Assembly: GCA_902603945.1 (NCBI GenBank)
Contig: CACKWP010000004.1
Location: 1 to 64,000, forward strand
Direction of reading: 5' to 3'
DNA length: 64,000 nt
Origin: an uncultured Pelagibacteraceae bacterium
GTDB lineage: Bacteria > Pseudomonadota > Alphaproteobacteria > Pelagibacterales > Pelagibacteraceae
This document shows, piece after piece, positions 1-8,658 of this stretch (position 1 is the first letter of the stretch; the number at the start of each line of letters is the position of its first letter). Under the pieces are notes generated by a model. The model worked only from the letters and a program-made list of their open reading frames with translations, made no database searches and was not told where the DNA came from. The position numbers were made by a program, and so were the translations under genes.

Positions 1-904
1 CTAACGATAAGTATTTCCAGACAGCCATTCCACCTTCAGGTACTCCAGAGTGAGTTCCAGAGATATATTTCAATCCTCCTGGTACCCCAGCTGCTTTCAT
101 ATCTGCGGCGCTGTTTTTAACTAGTCCAAATTGTTGTTCGAGTTCTCCAAGTCTTGCAACCTCATCACCTAACATTAAGTGAGGGAAAATTCCTCCACCA
201 ACGTTAGAACTAATCCAGAATACTGGTATTAAGTATGCGATGATTAATACAATGTACTGAGCAACCTGTGTCCAAGTTACGGCCCTCATACCACCAAGCA
301 TTGAACAGATAAGGATACTTATTAATCCTACCCATACCCCTGCTTCGAACGGTATTCCAAGAGCTCTAGAAGCAATTGTTCCCGTAGCATTAATTTGAGC
401 TGTTACGTAAGTAAATGATGCTATGAAAAGCACGAATACTGATGCAGCTCTCACCGCATTACCACCGTATCGTGTTCCAATAAAATCAGGAACTGTGTAA
501 CATCCAAACTTTCTTAGGTACGGAGCCATTAGAGTTGCAACAAGCACGTATCCACCTGTCCAACCTACTAAGAAGGCCATATAAGTATAGCCACCAAAGT
601 AAACTCCACCTGCTAAAGCTACGAATGATGCACCTGACATCCAGTCAGCTGCTGTTGCCATTCCGTTAAACACGGTAGGCACTTGTCTTCCTGCAACATA
701 GTAGGCATCTACTTGAATGGTTCTTGATAAATAACCGATTAAGGCATAAATCAATACCGTGAAAGCCACGAACATCACTCCGATGTTTTTAGCTGACACA
801 CCTGCTTGCTCTGCTAATGCCATCAAAATGATGAACACTATAAAGCCACCAGTGTAGGTACCATATATTTTAGGAAGGTTTTGTATAAAATCTCCTTTAA
901 ACAT
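1..904 (-). CDS. Solute:sodium symporter (SSS family), large subunit, 3' truncated by window edge
   Basis: Translating the minus strand from the ATG at 902-904 gives an open frame of about 301 residues that runs off the left edge, so the C-terminus is missing. It starts MFKGDFIQNLPKIYGTYTGG and carries several hydrophobic segments and the SSS-like stretch AADWMSGASFVALAG. The family couples Na+ import to uptake of small carboxylates such as acetate. Its start overlaps the stop of the upstream DUF4212 gene by one base (TAATG), the usual arrangement for the two-component DUF4212/SSS symporters. Acetate as substrate is inference, helped by acs lying 1 kb away. The ORF track omits this gene because it is partial. 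Confidence 0.9.
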   Translation of the reverse strand, partial: MFKGDFIQNLPKIYGTYTGGFIVFIILMALAEQAGVSAKNIGVMFVAFTVLIYALIGYLSRTIQVDAYYVAGRQVPTVFNGMATAADWMSGASFVALAGGVYFGGYTYMAFLVGWTGGYVLVATLMAPYLRKFGCYTVPDFIGTRYGGNAVRAASVFVLFIASFTYVTAQINATGTIASRALGIPFEAGVWVGLISILICSMLGGMRAVTWTQVAQYIVLIIAYLIPVFWISSNVGGGIFPHLMLGDEVARLGELEQQFGLVKNSAADMKAAGVPGGLKYISGTHSGVPEGGMAVWKYLSL

Positions 905-1161
905 TAGTCATCCTCTCTTTCTGAGAAACCATGTTCTTCGTCGATTTTTTCTTGTTTATTTGCAGTCCAAAACAAAATTATCACAAAGGCAAGAAGTGAA
1001 CCTTGCGCAGTCATGTAATATGCTAGTGGATAGCCAAGAAAAGACATCGTGTTCAGTTCAGAACCAAACATGAAGATCACTAATGAGAAGAAAGCCCAAA
1101 GAACCAATGTTACGATCATATGGTTTTTGGTCTTATTCCAATATGCGTCTTTATTTGACAT
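904..1161 (-). CDS. DUF4212 small subunit of SSS-type symporter
   Basis: This 85-residue membrane protein has two hydrophobic segments (about residues 16-35 and 45-65) and an acidic C-terminal tail. The N-terminal SNKDAYWNKTKN, the central FLGYPLAYYMTAQGS and a terminal region ending in EEHGFSEREDD fit the DUF4212 family, the small partner of a subset of solute:sodium symporters. It sits directly upstream of the large subunit with a one-base stop/start overlap, implying co-transcription and probably translational coupling. A G-rich Shine-Dalgarno (GGGGGAA) precedes the ATG. Its biochemical role is not established by sequence; stabilising or regulating the large subunit is inference. Confidence 0.85.
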   Translation of the reverse strand: MSNKDAYWNKTKNHMIVTLVLWAFFSLVIFMFGSELNTMSFLGYPLAYYMTAQGSLLAFVIILFWTANKQEKIDEEHGFSEREDD

Positions 1162-1182
1162 ATTTCCCCCTATTTATTTTTA

Positions 1183-1200
1183 ACTTTTTACGTAAAAAGT
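1183..1200. promoter_or_regulatory. 18-bp perfect palindrome upstream of the symporter operon
   Basis: ACTTTTTACGTAAAAAGT is a perfect inverted repeat with no spacer, centred about 30 bases upstream of the DUF4212 start and about 125 bases upstream of the plus-strand gene at 1315. Position and symmetry suit a dimeric repressor or activator operator for the symporter operon. A zero-spacer palindrome would not fold well as RNA, which argues against a terminator. No regulator gene lies nearby, so the binding factor is unknown. Confidence 0.4.
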
Positions 1201-1314
1201 ACTCTTATTGCTGGGAAGCATACTGATTATGAGTTGAATTAAAAGAGAAAAAAGGACCCCAAAACCAAATTGAAATGATATAAGACTAGCAAATAAAGGG
1301 TTTTTTGATACAAC

Positions 1315-1956
1315 GTGAAATTGAATCTAGATAAATTGAGAATTATTCTTAGAAACACTCTAATTGACGTTTGGGAGTATGTTATTCCTATTTGGAAGAT
1401 TTCAGGACTGTTTAAAAGAATAAAATCCAAAAAAGATCTTGAGAATTTTATTCAAGAAAGATCTGCACATGTTACCCAAACTACACTCTATGGATATTTG
1501 AAAACAAGAATAGGCGTAAAATACATTGCAATGATGGAAGACGAAAGATTTTTAAAATCTATTAATATTGCAAAATGGAATATTTATACCGTGGCTTTAG
1601 CTGACTGTTCTTTTTATGTCTATTCTTACTTAATATCAGAAAAGAATTTAAAAGAGAATGATTGTAAAGAAATTTTTTTAAATATTTTAGAATCTGAGAA
1701 GCAAAATGGTTTAGATGAAGAAATTTATAATAAAGGCAAAAATGCATTTTTAAACAGAATTGAAAACGTTGATTTTAAAAAATATTATTTAGAAAATCCT
1801 TTTAAAGAAAGTGGAGATGCACTGTACTACTGGTCTCCTATTGCTGATGAATTAAAAACTCTTGATAGAAAAATAGTTTTGAACTCAATCTCATTAAAGT
1901 GGGGGTTGATGAAAGATGAATTTAAAAAATTAACTAGAGACTTAAATTTTAATTAA
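1315..1956 (+). CDS. Conserved alphaproteobacterial-type protein of unknown function
   Basis: This is a 213-residue soluble protein without signal peptide or membrane segments, using a GTG start; I see no better in-frame ATG. The motif region [20 protein letters not shown] followed by [13 protein letters not shown] and a C-terminal [18 protein letters not shown] resembles uncharacterised alphaproteobacterial proteins that I recall being loosely labelled esterase; no catalytic motif supports that label. It lies divergent from the symporter operon and convergent with acs, sharing the palindromic stop TTAA (1953-1956) with it. I do not know its function; a link with acetate metabolism would be guilt by position only. 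Confidence 0.75.
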   Translation: MKLNLDKLRIILRNTLIDVWEYVIPIWKISGLFKRIKSKKDLENFIQERSAHVTQTTLYGYLKTRIGVKYIAMMEDERFLKSINIAKWNIYTVALADCSFYVYSYLISEKNLKENDCKEIFLNILESEKQNGLDEEIYNKGKNAFLNRIENVDFKKYYLENPFKESGDALYYWSPIADELKTLDRKIVLNSISLKWGLMKDEFKKLTRDLNFN

Positions 1957-4091
1957 TCTCTATTTTGTCTGTTTTCAACAAGTGATGTTACGACGCTTGG
2001 ATCTGCCAGTGTTGTGGTGTCACCTAAGTTATCCGGTTCGTTAGCGGCTATCTTTCTTAAAATCCTTCTCATTATCTTCCCCGATCTAGTTTTCGGTAGA
2101 CCCGGAGCAAATTGTATAACGTCAGGGTAGCAAATTGGACCTATTTGTTTTCTAACCCATTGTTTAAGATCTCTTTCCAAGTCACCAGTAGGATTTTCAC
2201 CAGAGTTTAAGGTTACATAACAGTATAATCCATTTCCTTTAATACTATGAGGAAAACCAACTACCGCAGCCTCTGCAACTTTGGGATGGGCAACAAACGC
2301 ACTTTCAATTTCAGCAGTTCCAAGATTGTGTCCTGAAACAATTATCACGTCATCTACTCTTCCAGTTATCCAGTAATAACCATCTTTATCTCTTCTACAA
2401 CCATCTCCAGAAAAGTATTTACCATCAAACTGTGAGAAATACGTATCGATAAATCTTTGGTGATCTCCATAAACAGTTCTCATTTGTCCTGGCCAAGAAC
2501 TAGCCATGCACAGTCTTCCTTGACCTTCGCCTTTAATTACTTTTCCATCTTTATCAACTAACACTGGTTTGATACCATAAAATGGTTTTGTTGCTGAGCC
2601 AGGTTTTAAATCTATTGCACCAGGTTGAGGTGCTATTAAAATTCCCCCAGTTTCAGTTTGCCACCATGTATCAACTATAGGGCATCTAGAGTCACCAACT
2701 GTTTTGTAATACCACATCCAAGCCTCTGGATTGATTGGCTCACCTACTGTACCTAATAATTTAAGTGATTTTCTACTTGTTTTTTTAACTGGTCCGTCTC
2801 CTTCCCTCATTAAAGCTCTTATCGCGGTAGGAGCTGTGTAAAAAATATTTACTTTATGTTTGTCAACGATTTGCCACCATCTTGAATTATCAGGATAATT
2901 TGGAACACCTTCAAACATGATGGTAGTTGCTCCATTTGCTAAAGGACCATAAATTATATAGCTGTGCCCTGTTACCCATCCAATATCAGCAGTACACCAA
3001 TAAATATCGTTTGGCTTATAATCAAAAATATACTGATGAGTCATTGAGGCATAAACCATATATCCACCAGTTGTGTGTAAAACTCCCTTCGGTTTTCCAG
3101 TCGAACCAGATGTATAAAGAATAAACAAAGGATCTTCTGCATCCATTTCTTCAGGATCGCACTTAGAAGGTGCAGAGGAAATCAATTTTTTATACGAAAC
3201 ATCTCTTTCATTGTTCCAATTAACTTGATTTCCAGTTCTCTCGATTACAACGCATTTCTTTACATTGGGACATTGATCCAAAGCTTCATCAGCTATTTTT
3301 TTTAAAGGGATTATTTTTCCACCTCTTACTCCTTCATCTGCAGTAATCAAATATTCAGATTCACAATCTGTGATTCTTGTTGCGATTGAGTCTGGAGAAA
3401 AGCCTCCAAAAATAATAGAGTGAACAGCACCTATTCTTGCACAAGCCAACATCACGTATGCAAGTTCAGGTATCATAGTTAAATAAATTGTTACTCTATC
3501 TCCCTTCTGAACACCTAAGCTTTTTAGACCATTAGCTGCTTTACAAACATTTTGATGTAATTCTCTGTAAGAAATTTTTTTAGTATCTGCAGGGTCATCA
3601 CCTACCCAAATTATTGCAGTTTTGCTTGGATTTTTTTTTAGGTGTCTATCAATACAATTAGCTGAAGCGTTTAAAGTTCCATCATAATACCATTTAATTT
3701 TAACTTCCTCTTTACTGTATTTAACGTCTTTAATTTTTGTATATTTTTTTATCCAAGAAATTCTTTTTCCTTCTTTAGCCCAAAACTTATCATTTTCTTT
3801 TATTGAGAGTTTATATTTCTTTTTATATTGAGACTCATTTACATAAGCATGATTCGCCCAACTATCTGAAACCTTTATTAAAGATTTACCGTCACCGTCT
3901 TCAAGTATTTTAGGAGCTTTAAAATTTTTCTTTCTAGGTTTAGACTTCCCAGATCTTGATTTCTTCCTTTTTCTTGACTTTGTTTTTTTTATTTTTCTAG
4001 ATTTTTTTCTAGTCCTAATAATTTTTTTAGACTTCTTTCTTTTAGTCTTTTTTGATCTTTTTGATTTTTTCTTTTTCTTTTTTTTAGCCAC
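1953..4091 (-). CDS. acs: Acetyl-CoA synthetase with a long basic N-terminal extension
   Basis: AMP-forming acetate:CoA ligase, making acetyl-CoA from acetate, ATP and CoA. The adenylate-forming signature [18 protein letters not shown] (about residues 325-345), the TWWQTETGG stretch, [18 protein letters not shown] and the C-terminal catalytic-lysine motif [14 protein letters not shown] are all visible. The protein is 712 residues against about 650 for typical Acs. The excess is an N-terminal stretch of roughly 56 residues made almost wholly of Lys, Arg and Ser. The GTG start at 4091 is preceded by AGGAG at a good distance, and no other Met codon lies before the conserved core, so the extension appears genuinely encoded. 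It follows EVE/tsaD with an 8-base gap. Confidence 0.97.
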   Translation of the reverse strand: MAKKKKKKKSKRSKKTKRKKSKKIIRTRKKSRKIKKTKSRKRKKSRSGKSKPRKKNFKAPKILEDGDGKSLIKVSDSWANHAYVNESQYKKKYKLSIKENDKFWAKEGKRISWIKKYTKIKDVKYSKEEVKIKWYYDGTLNASANCIDRHLKKNPSKTAIIWVGDDPADTKKISYRELHQNVCKAANGLKSLGVQKGDRVTIYLTMIPELAYVMLACARIGAVHSIIFGGFSPDSIATRITDCESEYLITADEGVRGGKIIPLKKIADEALDQCPNVKKCVVIERTGNQVNWNNERDVSYKKLISSAPSKCDPEEMDAEDPLFILYTSGSTGKPKGVLHTTGGYMVYASMTHQYIFDYKPNDIYWCTADIGWVTGHSYIIYGPLANGATTIMFEGVPNYPDNSRWWQIVDKHKVNIFYTAPTAIRALMREGDGPVKKTSRKSLKLLGTVGEPINPEAWMWYYKTVGDSRCPIVDTWWQTETGGILIAPQPGAIDLKPGSATKPFYGIKPVLVDKDGKVIKGEGQGRLCMASSWPGQMRTVYGDHQRFIDTYFSQFDGKYFSGDGCRRDKDGYYWITGRVDDVIIVSGHNLGTAEIESAFVAHPKVAEAAVVGFPHSIKGNGLYCYVTLNSGENPTGDLERDLKQWVRKQIGPICYPDVIQFAPGLPKTRSGKIMRRILRKIAANEPDNLGDTTTLADPSVVTSLVENRQNRD

Positions 4092-4099
4092 AATTTCTC

Positions 4100-4522
4100 C
4101 TAATTGGCATTTATTTTACCCATCTTATAAATAATTTTCCAGCTTTTAAAATCAATAGGCATTACTGATAATCTACTCTGTTTAATAAGAGGTAAATGAG
4201 AAATAGTCTTTGTTTTTTTAATTTTTTCGAGTGAAATTGGGTATTTTATATACTCTTTAAACCTAACCTGGACGGCTACAAATCTTTTTTTTCTATCCGT
4301 TTTATCAATGAAAGCTTCTTTAATTACTTGCACAATGCCTACAATTTCTTTTCCTATATTAGAGTGGTAGAAAAAACATAGATCGCCGCTCTTCATTTTT
4401 TTCAAATTATTTGCTGCTTGATAATTTCTTACACCATCCCAGGCTACTCCTTTTTTCCCAGCTTTCTTTTGTTGTTTTATTGACCAAACATCAGGCTCAG
4501 ATTTCATTAACCAATATTGCAT
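4100..4522 (-). CDS. EVE-domain protein
   Basis: This 140-residue protein is essentially a single EVE domain, recognisable from the N-terminal [13 protein letters not shown], then [20 protein letters not shown] and [17 protein letters not shown] domains belong to the PUA-like fold and bind modified bases in DNA or RNA. The ATG overlaps the stop of tsaD by one base, so the two are almost certainly one transcript. In many other alphaproteobacteria, as I recall, EVE also lies in the tsaD neighbourhood, with gpsA and a YciI gene between; those are absent here. A role in recognising modified nucleic acid is family knowledge; a link to t6A tRNA is inference. Confidence 0.92.
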   Translation of the reverse strand: MQYWLMKSEPDVWSIKQQKKAGKKGVAWDGVRNYQAANNLKKMKSGDLCFFYHSNIGKEIVGIVQVIKEAFIDKTDRKKRFVAVQVRFKEYIKYPISLEKIKKTKTISHLPLIKQSRLSVMPIDFKSWKIIYKMGKINAN

Positions 4523-5598
4523 TATAATTTTAATCCAGGTCCCTTCATGTAAGGTGCGTTTTCATCAAGAGGCCACCTTGATTTTGCGGATACTGTAATA
4601 TCATCAATCTTATTTTTTTTAAATCTTTGTATACCTGCCCAAGCAATCATAGCAGCGTTATCACCACAAAATTTTAAATCTGGATAAATAGCTTCAAAAC
4701 CCATTTCGTTAGACAAAACTGATAAATTTTTCCTTATAGACTGGTTGGCTGCGACACCACCAGCTACTATTAATTGAAAATTTTCTTTTTTTGTTCTCTC
4801 TCTAAACATTCGAATAGCAACTTTAGTTTTTTTATAAAGAATTTTATTAATTGTATATTGAAAAGAGGCTGCTAAATTATATTTCAACTTATCTTCCCCG
4901 TTAATTTTTTTTGACTCCCTAAGTACTGCTGTTTTAAGACCAGCAAAAGATAAGTTACAACCTGCTTTATTAATAATTGGTTCAGGTAGTTTAAAAAAAT
5001 TTTTGTCTCCTAATTTTGAAAATTTTTCAACATTTGGTCCGCCAGGGTAACCCAAGTCTAACATTTTTGCCGTTTTATCAAATGCTTCTCCTAAAGCATC
5101 GTCGATTGTTGTTCCTAATTGTTGATATTCATTTACACCTTTAACTATTAAAAACTGTGTATGACCTCCTGAAATTAATAATAATAAATAAGGAAATTTA
5201 ATTTTTTTTTCTAAGCCAGGACTTAGTGCATGTCCTTCCAAATGATTCACTCCAATAAAAGGTTTATTAGAAAATGTAGCGATTGATTTTCCAATATTTA
5301 AGCCAACAGTTAAACAAACAATCAAACCAGGACCAGCAGTTGCCGCAACACCATCTAATTCATCAATAGAAATTTTACTTTCTTTTAAAGCTGTACCTAT
5401 AATGTATTCAATATTTTCTAGGTGGGCTCTAGCTGCCAACTCAGGTACAACACCTCCAAATTTTTTATGTTCTTCGATCTGACTTGAAACTATATTGGAT
5501 AGGATGTCCGCAGTTCCTTTGTCATTTTCTCGTATGATAGCAGCTGCTGTTTCATCACAGCTAGTTTCAATCCCAAGAAAAGTTATTTTTTTTGCCAT
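4522..5598 (-). CDS. tsaD: tRNA N6-adenosine threonylcarbamoyltransferase TsaD
   Basis: TsaD transfers the threonylcarbamoyl group onto A37 of ANN-decoding tRNAs (t6A). The 358-residue length is normal. The N-terminal LGIETSCDETAAAI, the metal-binding histidine motif NHLEGH near residue 120, LLISGGHTQF and the C-terminal CGDNAAMIAWAG are diagnostic of the Kae1/TsaD ASKHA fold. It is cytoplasmic. It runs divergently from hemC across a 57-base AT-rich gap that must hold both promoters, and leads the tsaD-EVE-acs run on the minus strand. Confidence 0.98.
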   Translation of the reverse strand: MAKKITFLGIETSCDETAAAIIRENDKGTADILSNIVSSQIEEHKKFGGVVPELAARAHLENIEYIIGTALKESKISIDELDGVAATAGPGLIVCLTVGLNIGKSIATFSNKPFIGVNHLEGHALSPGLEKKIKFPYLLLLISGGHTQFLIVKGVNEYQQLGTTIDDALGEAFDKTAKMLDLGYPGGPNVEKFSKLGDKNFFKLPEPIINKAGCNLSFAGLKTAVLRESKKINGEDKLKYNLAASFQYTINKILYKKTKVAIRMFRERTKKENFQLIVAGGVAANQSIRKNLSVLSNEMGFEAIYPDLKFCGDNAAMIAWAGIQRFKKNKIDDITVSAKSRWPLDENAPYMKGPGLKL

Positions 5599-5655
5599 TA
5601 TATGTTCAATTATTTAAATAGTATAATTTAGATCTTTCAAATATATAATCAATTT

Positions 5656-6576
5656 ATGACTAAAATTACAATCGGTGCCAGAGGAAGTAAGCTTTCGATT
5701 GCTTACGTAAAAAAAGTCAAAGAGCTTTTAATTCGAAGAAATAATGATTTGAGAGAAGAAAATATAGCTTTTAAAGTCATCAAAACTTCTGGTGATATAA
5801 ATCAAAATGTAAAATTATCTGAAATAGGTGGCAAAAATCTATTCTGTAAAGAAATCGAAGAGAAACTTTTGAAAAAAGAAATTGATCTTGCTGTTCACTC
5901 CTTAAAAGATATGGAGTCCTTAGAAGATAGCAATCTAATCATTGGCGCATACATAAAGCGAAATGATTATAGAGACGTAATTATAAGCGATAAGATTAAA
6001 AGTTTAGAAGATCTAAAAGGTAAAATAGTTATTGGCTCAAGTTCTAAAAGAAGAGAATTACAACTTAAAAAAATAAATAAAAATATTTCTGTAAAAAGCA
6101 TGAGAGGAAATATTGACACTAGAATTAAAAAACTCGAAGAAGGTAAATTAGACGGAATAATCTTGGCTGCAGCTGGAGTCAAAAGTTTAAATTTAGCTAA
6201 CAAAATAGGTTTATCCTTTAAAACCGAAGAAGTTTTGCCTGCAGTGGGACAAGGTATAATAGCTGTTCAATGTAACAAAAATGATGATGTTATTAAAAAT
6301 CTTTTAAGAAATATTAACGATACAGAAACCGAAACATGTGCAAAATCTGAACGTGCAATGCTACAAGCTATTGAAGGTGATTGCGAAACAGCAGTTGGTG
6401 GTTTAGCAATAATAGAAAATGACAGTCTAAAGTTAAGAGCACAATTATTCTCAGATTCAGGTTTGAAAAGTTATGAGTATGATATGACAGGCAAAACTAG
6501 TGAGGCAGTAAATATTGGAAAATCAGTAGGAGAAGAACTATTAAAACTCGCAGGATCGGAATTTAAAAAAAAATGA
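5656..6576 (+). CDS. hemC: Hydroxymethylbilane synthase (porphobilinogen deaminase)
   Basis: HemC joins four porphobilinogens into hydroxymethylbilane in heme synthesis. The 306-residue protein starts TKITIGARGSKLSIAYVKK, has the AVHSLKDME motif near residue 80, GSSSKRRELQL, and AVGQGIIAVQ. The dipyrromethane-cofactor cysteine is the one in AIEGDCETAVGG near residue 240. The stop overlaps the hemD start by four bases, giving a hemCD operon that supplies heme, fitting the ccm and sdh genes elsewhere in the window. Confidence 0.97.
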   Translation: MTKITIGARGSKLSIAYVKKVKELLIRRNNDLREENIAFKVIKTSGDINQNVKLSEIGGKNLFCKEIEEKLLKKEIDLAVHSLKDMESLEDSNLIIGAYIKRNDYRDVIISDKIKSLEDLKGKIVIGSSSKRRELQLKKINKNISVKSMRGNIDTRIKKLEEGKLDGIILAAAGVKSLNLANKIGLSFKTEEVLPAVGQGIIAVQCNKNDDVIKNLLRNINDTETETCAKSERAMLQAIEGDCETAVGGLAIIENDSLKLRAQLFSDSGLKSYEYDMTGKTSEAVNIGKSVGEELLKLAGSEFKKK

Positions 6577-7271
6577 ATATTTTAATTACAAGACCTTTAA
6601 TAGACTCAGAGGATTTAATGGGAAAGTTTTTTTCTCTAGGACATAAGATTATTCACATTCCAACTTTAAAAATTTCAGCAGCTAATGCCAGCCCTGTCGA
6701 TGCAAAAAAATATGATGCGTTTATTTTTACAAGCGCCAATGCTATTAGAAATTTAAAGTTGAATAATCAAGATAATAGCAAAATATGTTTTTGTGTGGGC
6801 TCCATTACAGAAAAAATTGTAAGGCAAAAAGGATACAATAATACAATTTCTGCAGGCGGAACTGTAAACGCTTTAAAAAATATTATTTTAAATTCAGATC
6901 AAATTGATAAAAAAAAATCTATTGCTTATTTTTGTGGGGATTATATTTCTTCCAATCTAGATGTCGAACTTAAAAATGATGGATTTCAGATCGATAAGAT
7001 TATCAACTACACTTCTGAAAAAATTACTGATCTTAATGAGGAAAATAACAAAATAATTAATAATCATCCTCCTGACATAATTTTTATTTATTCTAAAAGA
7101 AGTGCCGAAAGCTTTATTGAAATAGTAAAAAAATACTCTCTTAATGGGTTGATGACAGAGTCTAGAGTATTATGTATAAGTGAAAAAGTTTTAAGTGTAT
7201 TTAAAAACTCGGGATGGAAAAAATTGGAAGTTTTCCAACCAGGAGAAGAATTAGAAAAATTGAAAGTTTAA
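6573..7271 (+). CDS. hemD: Uroporphyrinogen-III synthase
   Basis: HemD cyclises hydroxymethylbilane to uroporphyrinogen III. HemD sequences are poorly conserved; the call rests on the 232-residue size, the start NILITRPLIDSEDLMGKFF, the FIFTSANAIRNL stretch, IIFIYSKRSAESFI, and overlap with hemC by four bases. These fit the two-lobed HemD fold. The next gene, an mscS homologue, appears to begin only four bases past the stop. Confidence 0.92.
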   Translation: MNILITRPLIDSEDLMGKFFSLGHKIIHIPTLKISAANASPVDAKKYDAFIFTSANAIRNLKLNNQDNSKICFCVGSITEKIVRQKGYNNTISAGGTVNALKNIILNSDQIDKKKSIAYFCGDYISSNLDVELKNDGFQIDKIINYTSEKITDLNEENNKIINNHPPDIIFIYSKRSAESFIEIVKKYSLNGLMTESRVLCISEKVLSVFKNSGWKKLEVFQPGEELEKLKV

Positions 7272-7275
7272 ACAA

Positions 7276-7413
7276 ATGGAAGTGCTACAAAATTTTAAAA
7301 ATTTATTTTTTGATGTGTGGAATAAAGGCATATCTGGAATTAATATTTCTGAGATAATAATTGCATTGCTAATTTTTTTTATTTTTTTTATTTTTAAGGG
7401 GTGTTTTTTCTAA
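7276..7413 (+). pseudogene. Out-of-frame 5' end of the mscS gene
   Basis: An ATG four bases past the hemD stop opens a 45-codon frame (start MEVLQNFKNLFFDVWNKGIS) leading into a hydrophobic helix INISEIIIALLIFFIFF and ending at TAA 7411-7413. The main MscS frame is open from just after a stop at 7370-7372, and reads FFLFFLFLRGVFSKFVVKRL up to its annotated GTG. Removing one T from the poly-T runs at 7373-7380 or 7382-7389 fuses the two into a continuous first transmembrane helix. So this is probably the true N-terminus separated by a one-base frameshift, either real or a homopolymer sequencing error. Confidence 0.7.
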
Positions 7414-7441
7414 GTTTGTAGTCAAAAGATTAGAAAATTAC

Positions 7442-8371
7442 GTGTCAAAATCTACAAATAATTTTGATAACTCTCTTGTTTTTTCAATGGAAGGACCAGC
7501 AAAGTTCTTTCCAGTGGTTTTAGGATTTTTTGTCTCTACAAGTTATTTAACTGTTGAAACACAAGCAGCTGAATTTTTAGAGACTATTAATCGATCTTTA
7601 ATTACTATTTTAATATTTTGGACATTTCATCAAGTCATTGGACCTTTATCAGTGGTTATCAAATCGGTTGGAGGTCTACTTTCAAAAGATTTAATTAATT
7701 GGATTATAAAAGCCATAAAAGTTTTAATTTTCATTTTGGGAGCCGCAGCTGTTCTTGAACTTTGGGGAATTAAAATTGGCCCCATCATTGCAGGTTTAGG
7801 TTTATTTGGTGTAGCGGTTGCACTTGGAGCTCAAGATTTATTTAAAAACTTAATCTCAGGTATATTAGTTTTAGTTGAAAGAAGATTTCAAGTTGGTGAT
7901 TGGATTTACGTAGAGGGAGTAATTGAAGGAACTGTAGAGAGTATTGGTTTTAGATCAACTGTAGTGAGAAGATTTGATAAATCTCTAGCAACAATCCCAA
8001 ATTTTCAATTTGCTGAAAATGCAGTGATTAACAATACTCAAACAACAAACAGAAGAATTAATTGGATGATTGGTTTAGAATATCGAACTACTAGCGAACA
8101 ATTAAAAAATATTAAAAAAGAAATTGAAGACTATATTAAAAAAAATGATGATTTTGTTAAATCTAAGGACACTTTGTTATCAGTTAAAATAGATCAATTT
8201 GCTGCAAGCTCTATAGATATTAGACTAATTTGTTTTACAAAAACAAGGCAATTCCAAGAGTGGCTTAATGTAAAAGATACTTTGGCTTTAGAGATTAAAA
8301 ACATTGTAGAAAAAAACAAAGCCTCATTCGCGTTTCCAAGCACATCAGTTTATGTGGAGAAAAATTCATGA
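7442..8371 (+). CDS. MscS-family mechanosensitive channel (intact main ORF)
   Basis: Inner-membrane small-conductance mechanosensitive channel, opening under hypo-osmotic stress. The track ORF has 309 residues from a GTG. It shows hydrophobic helices near residues 25-60 and 85-110, then the pore helix and signature GLGLFGVAVALGAQDLFKNL, the ILVLVERRFQVGDWI beta domain entry and the VESIGFRSTVVRRFD stretch. The C-terminal cytoplasmic domain is complete. The GTG is not a convincing start, because coding-like sequence continues upstream in this frame and joins the out-of-frame segment at 7276. The stop overlaps the YggT gene start (ATGA). Confidence 0.9.
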   Translation: MSKSTNNFDNSLVFSMEGPAKFFPVVLGFFVSTSYLTVETQAAEFLETINRSLITILIFWTFHQVIGPLSVVIKSVGGLLSKDLINWIIKAIKVLIFILGAAAVLELWGIKIGPIIAGLGLFGVAVALGAQDLFKNLISGILVLVERRFQVGDWIYVEGVIEGTVESIGFRSTVVRRFDKSLATIPNFQFAENAVINNTQTTNRRINWMIGLEYRTTSEQLKNIKKEIEDYIKKNDDFVKSKDTLLSVKIDQFAASSIDIRLICFTKTRQFQEWLNVKDTLALEIKNIVEKNKASFAFPSTSVYVEKNS

Positions 8372-8658
8372 AGTCAGTTTTAATACTGTTTGATAATTTA
8401 ATTACTCTTTACATTTGGATATTAATCATCAACGCAGTTATAAGTTGGTTAGTTGCATTTAACATCTTAAACACTGGAAATAGGTTTGTTTATGCAGTTC
8501 TTGATTTTTCTTACAGATTAACTGCTCCACCTTTAAACTATATAAGAAGATTTCTGCCCAACTTAGGCTCGATAGATATTTCTCCTGTAATATTAATTTT
8601 AGCACTAATGTTTTTAAGAAATTTTATTTTTGAAATGTTTGCCCCAAGTTTATTTTAA
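8368..8658 (+). CDS. YggT-family integral membrane protein
   Basis: This 96-residue protein has a single YggT domain: two hydrophobic segments separated by a loop containing YRLTAPPLNYIRRFLPN, followed by IDISPVILILALMFLRNFI. The family is widespread and linked to osmotic tolerance or cell-envelope/division processes in some bacteria, but its activity is not settled. Translational coupling is likely at both ends: ATGA overlap with mscS upstream and a one-base overlap with folD downstream. Confidence 0.9.
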   Translation: MKSVLILFDNLITLYIWILIINAVISWLVAFNILNTGNRFVYAVLDFSYRLTAPPLNYIRRFLPNLGSIDISPVILILALMFLRNFIFEMFAPSLF

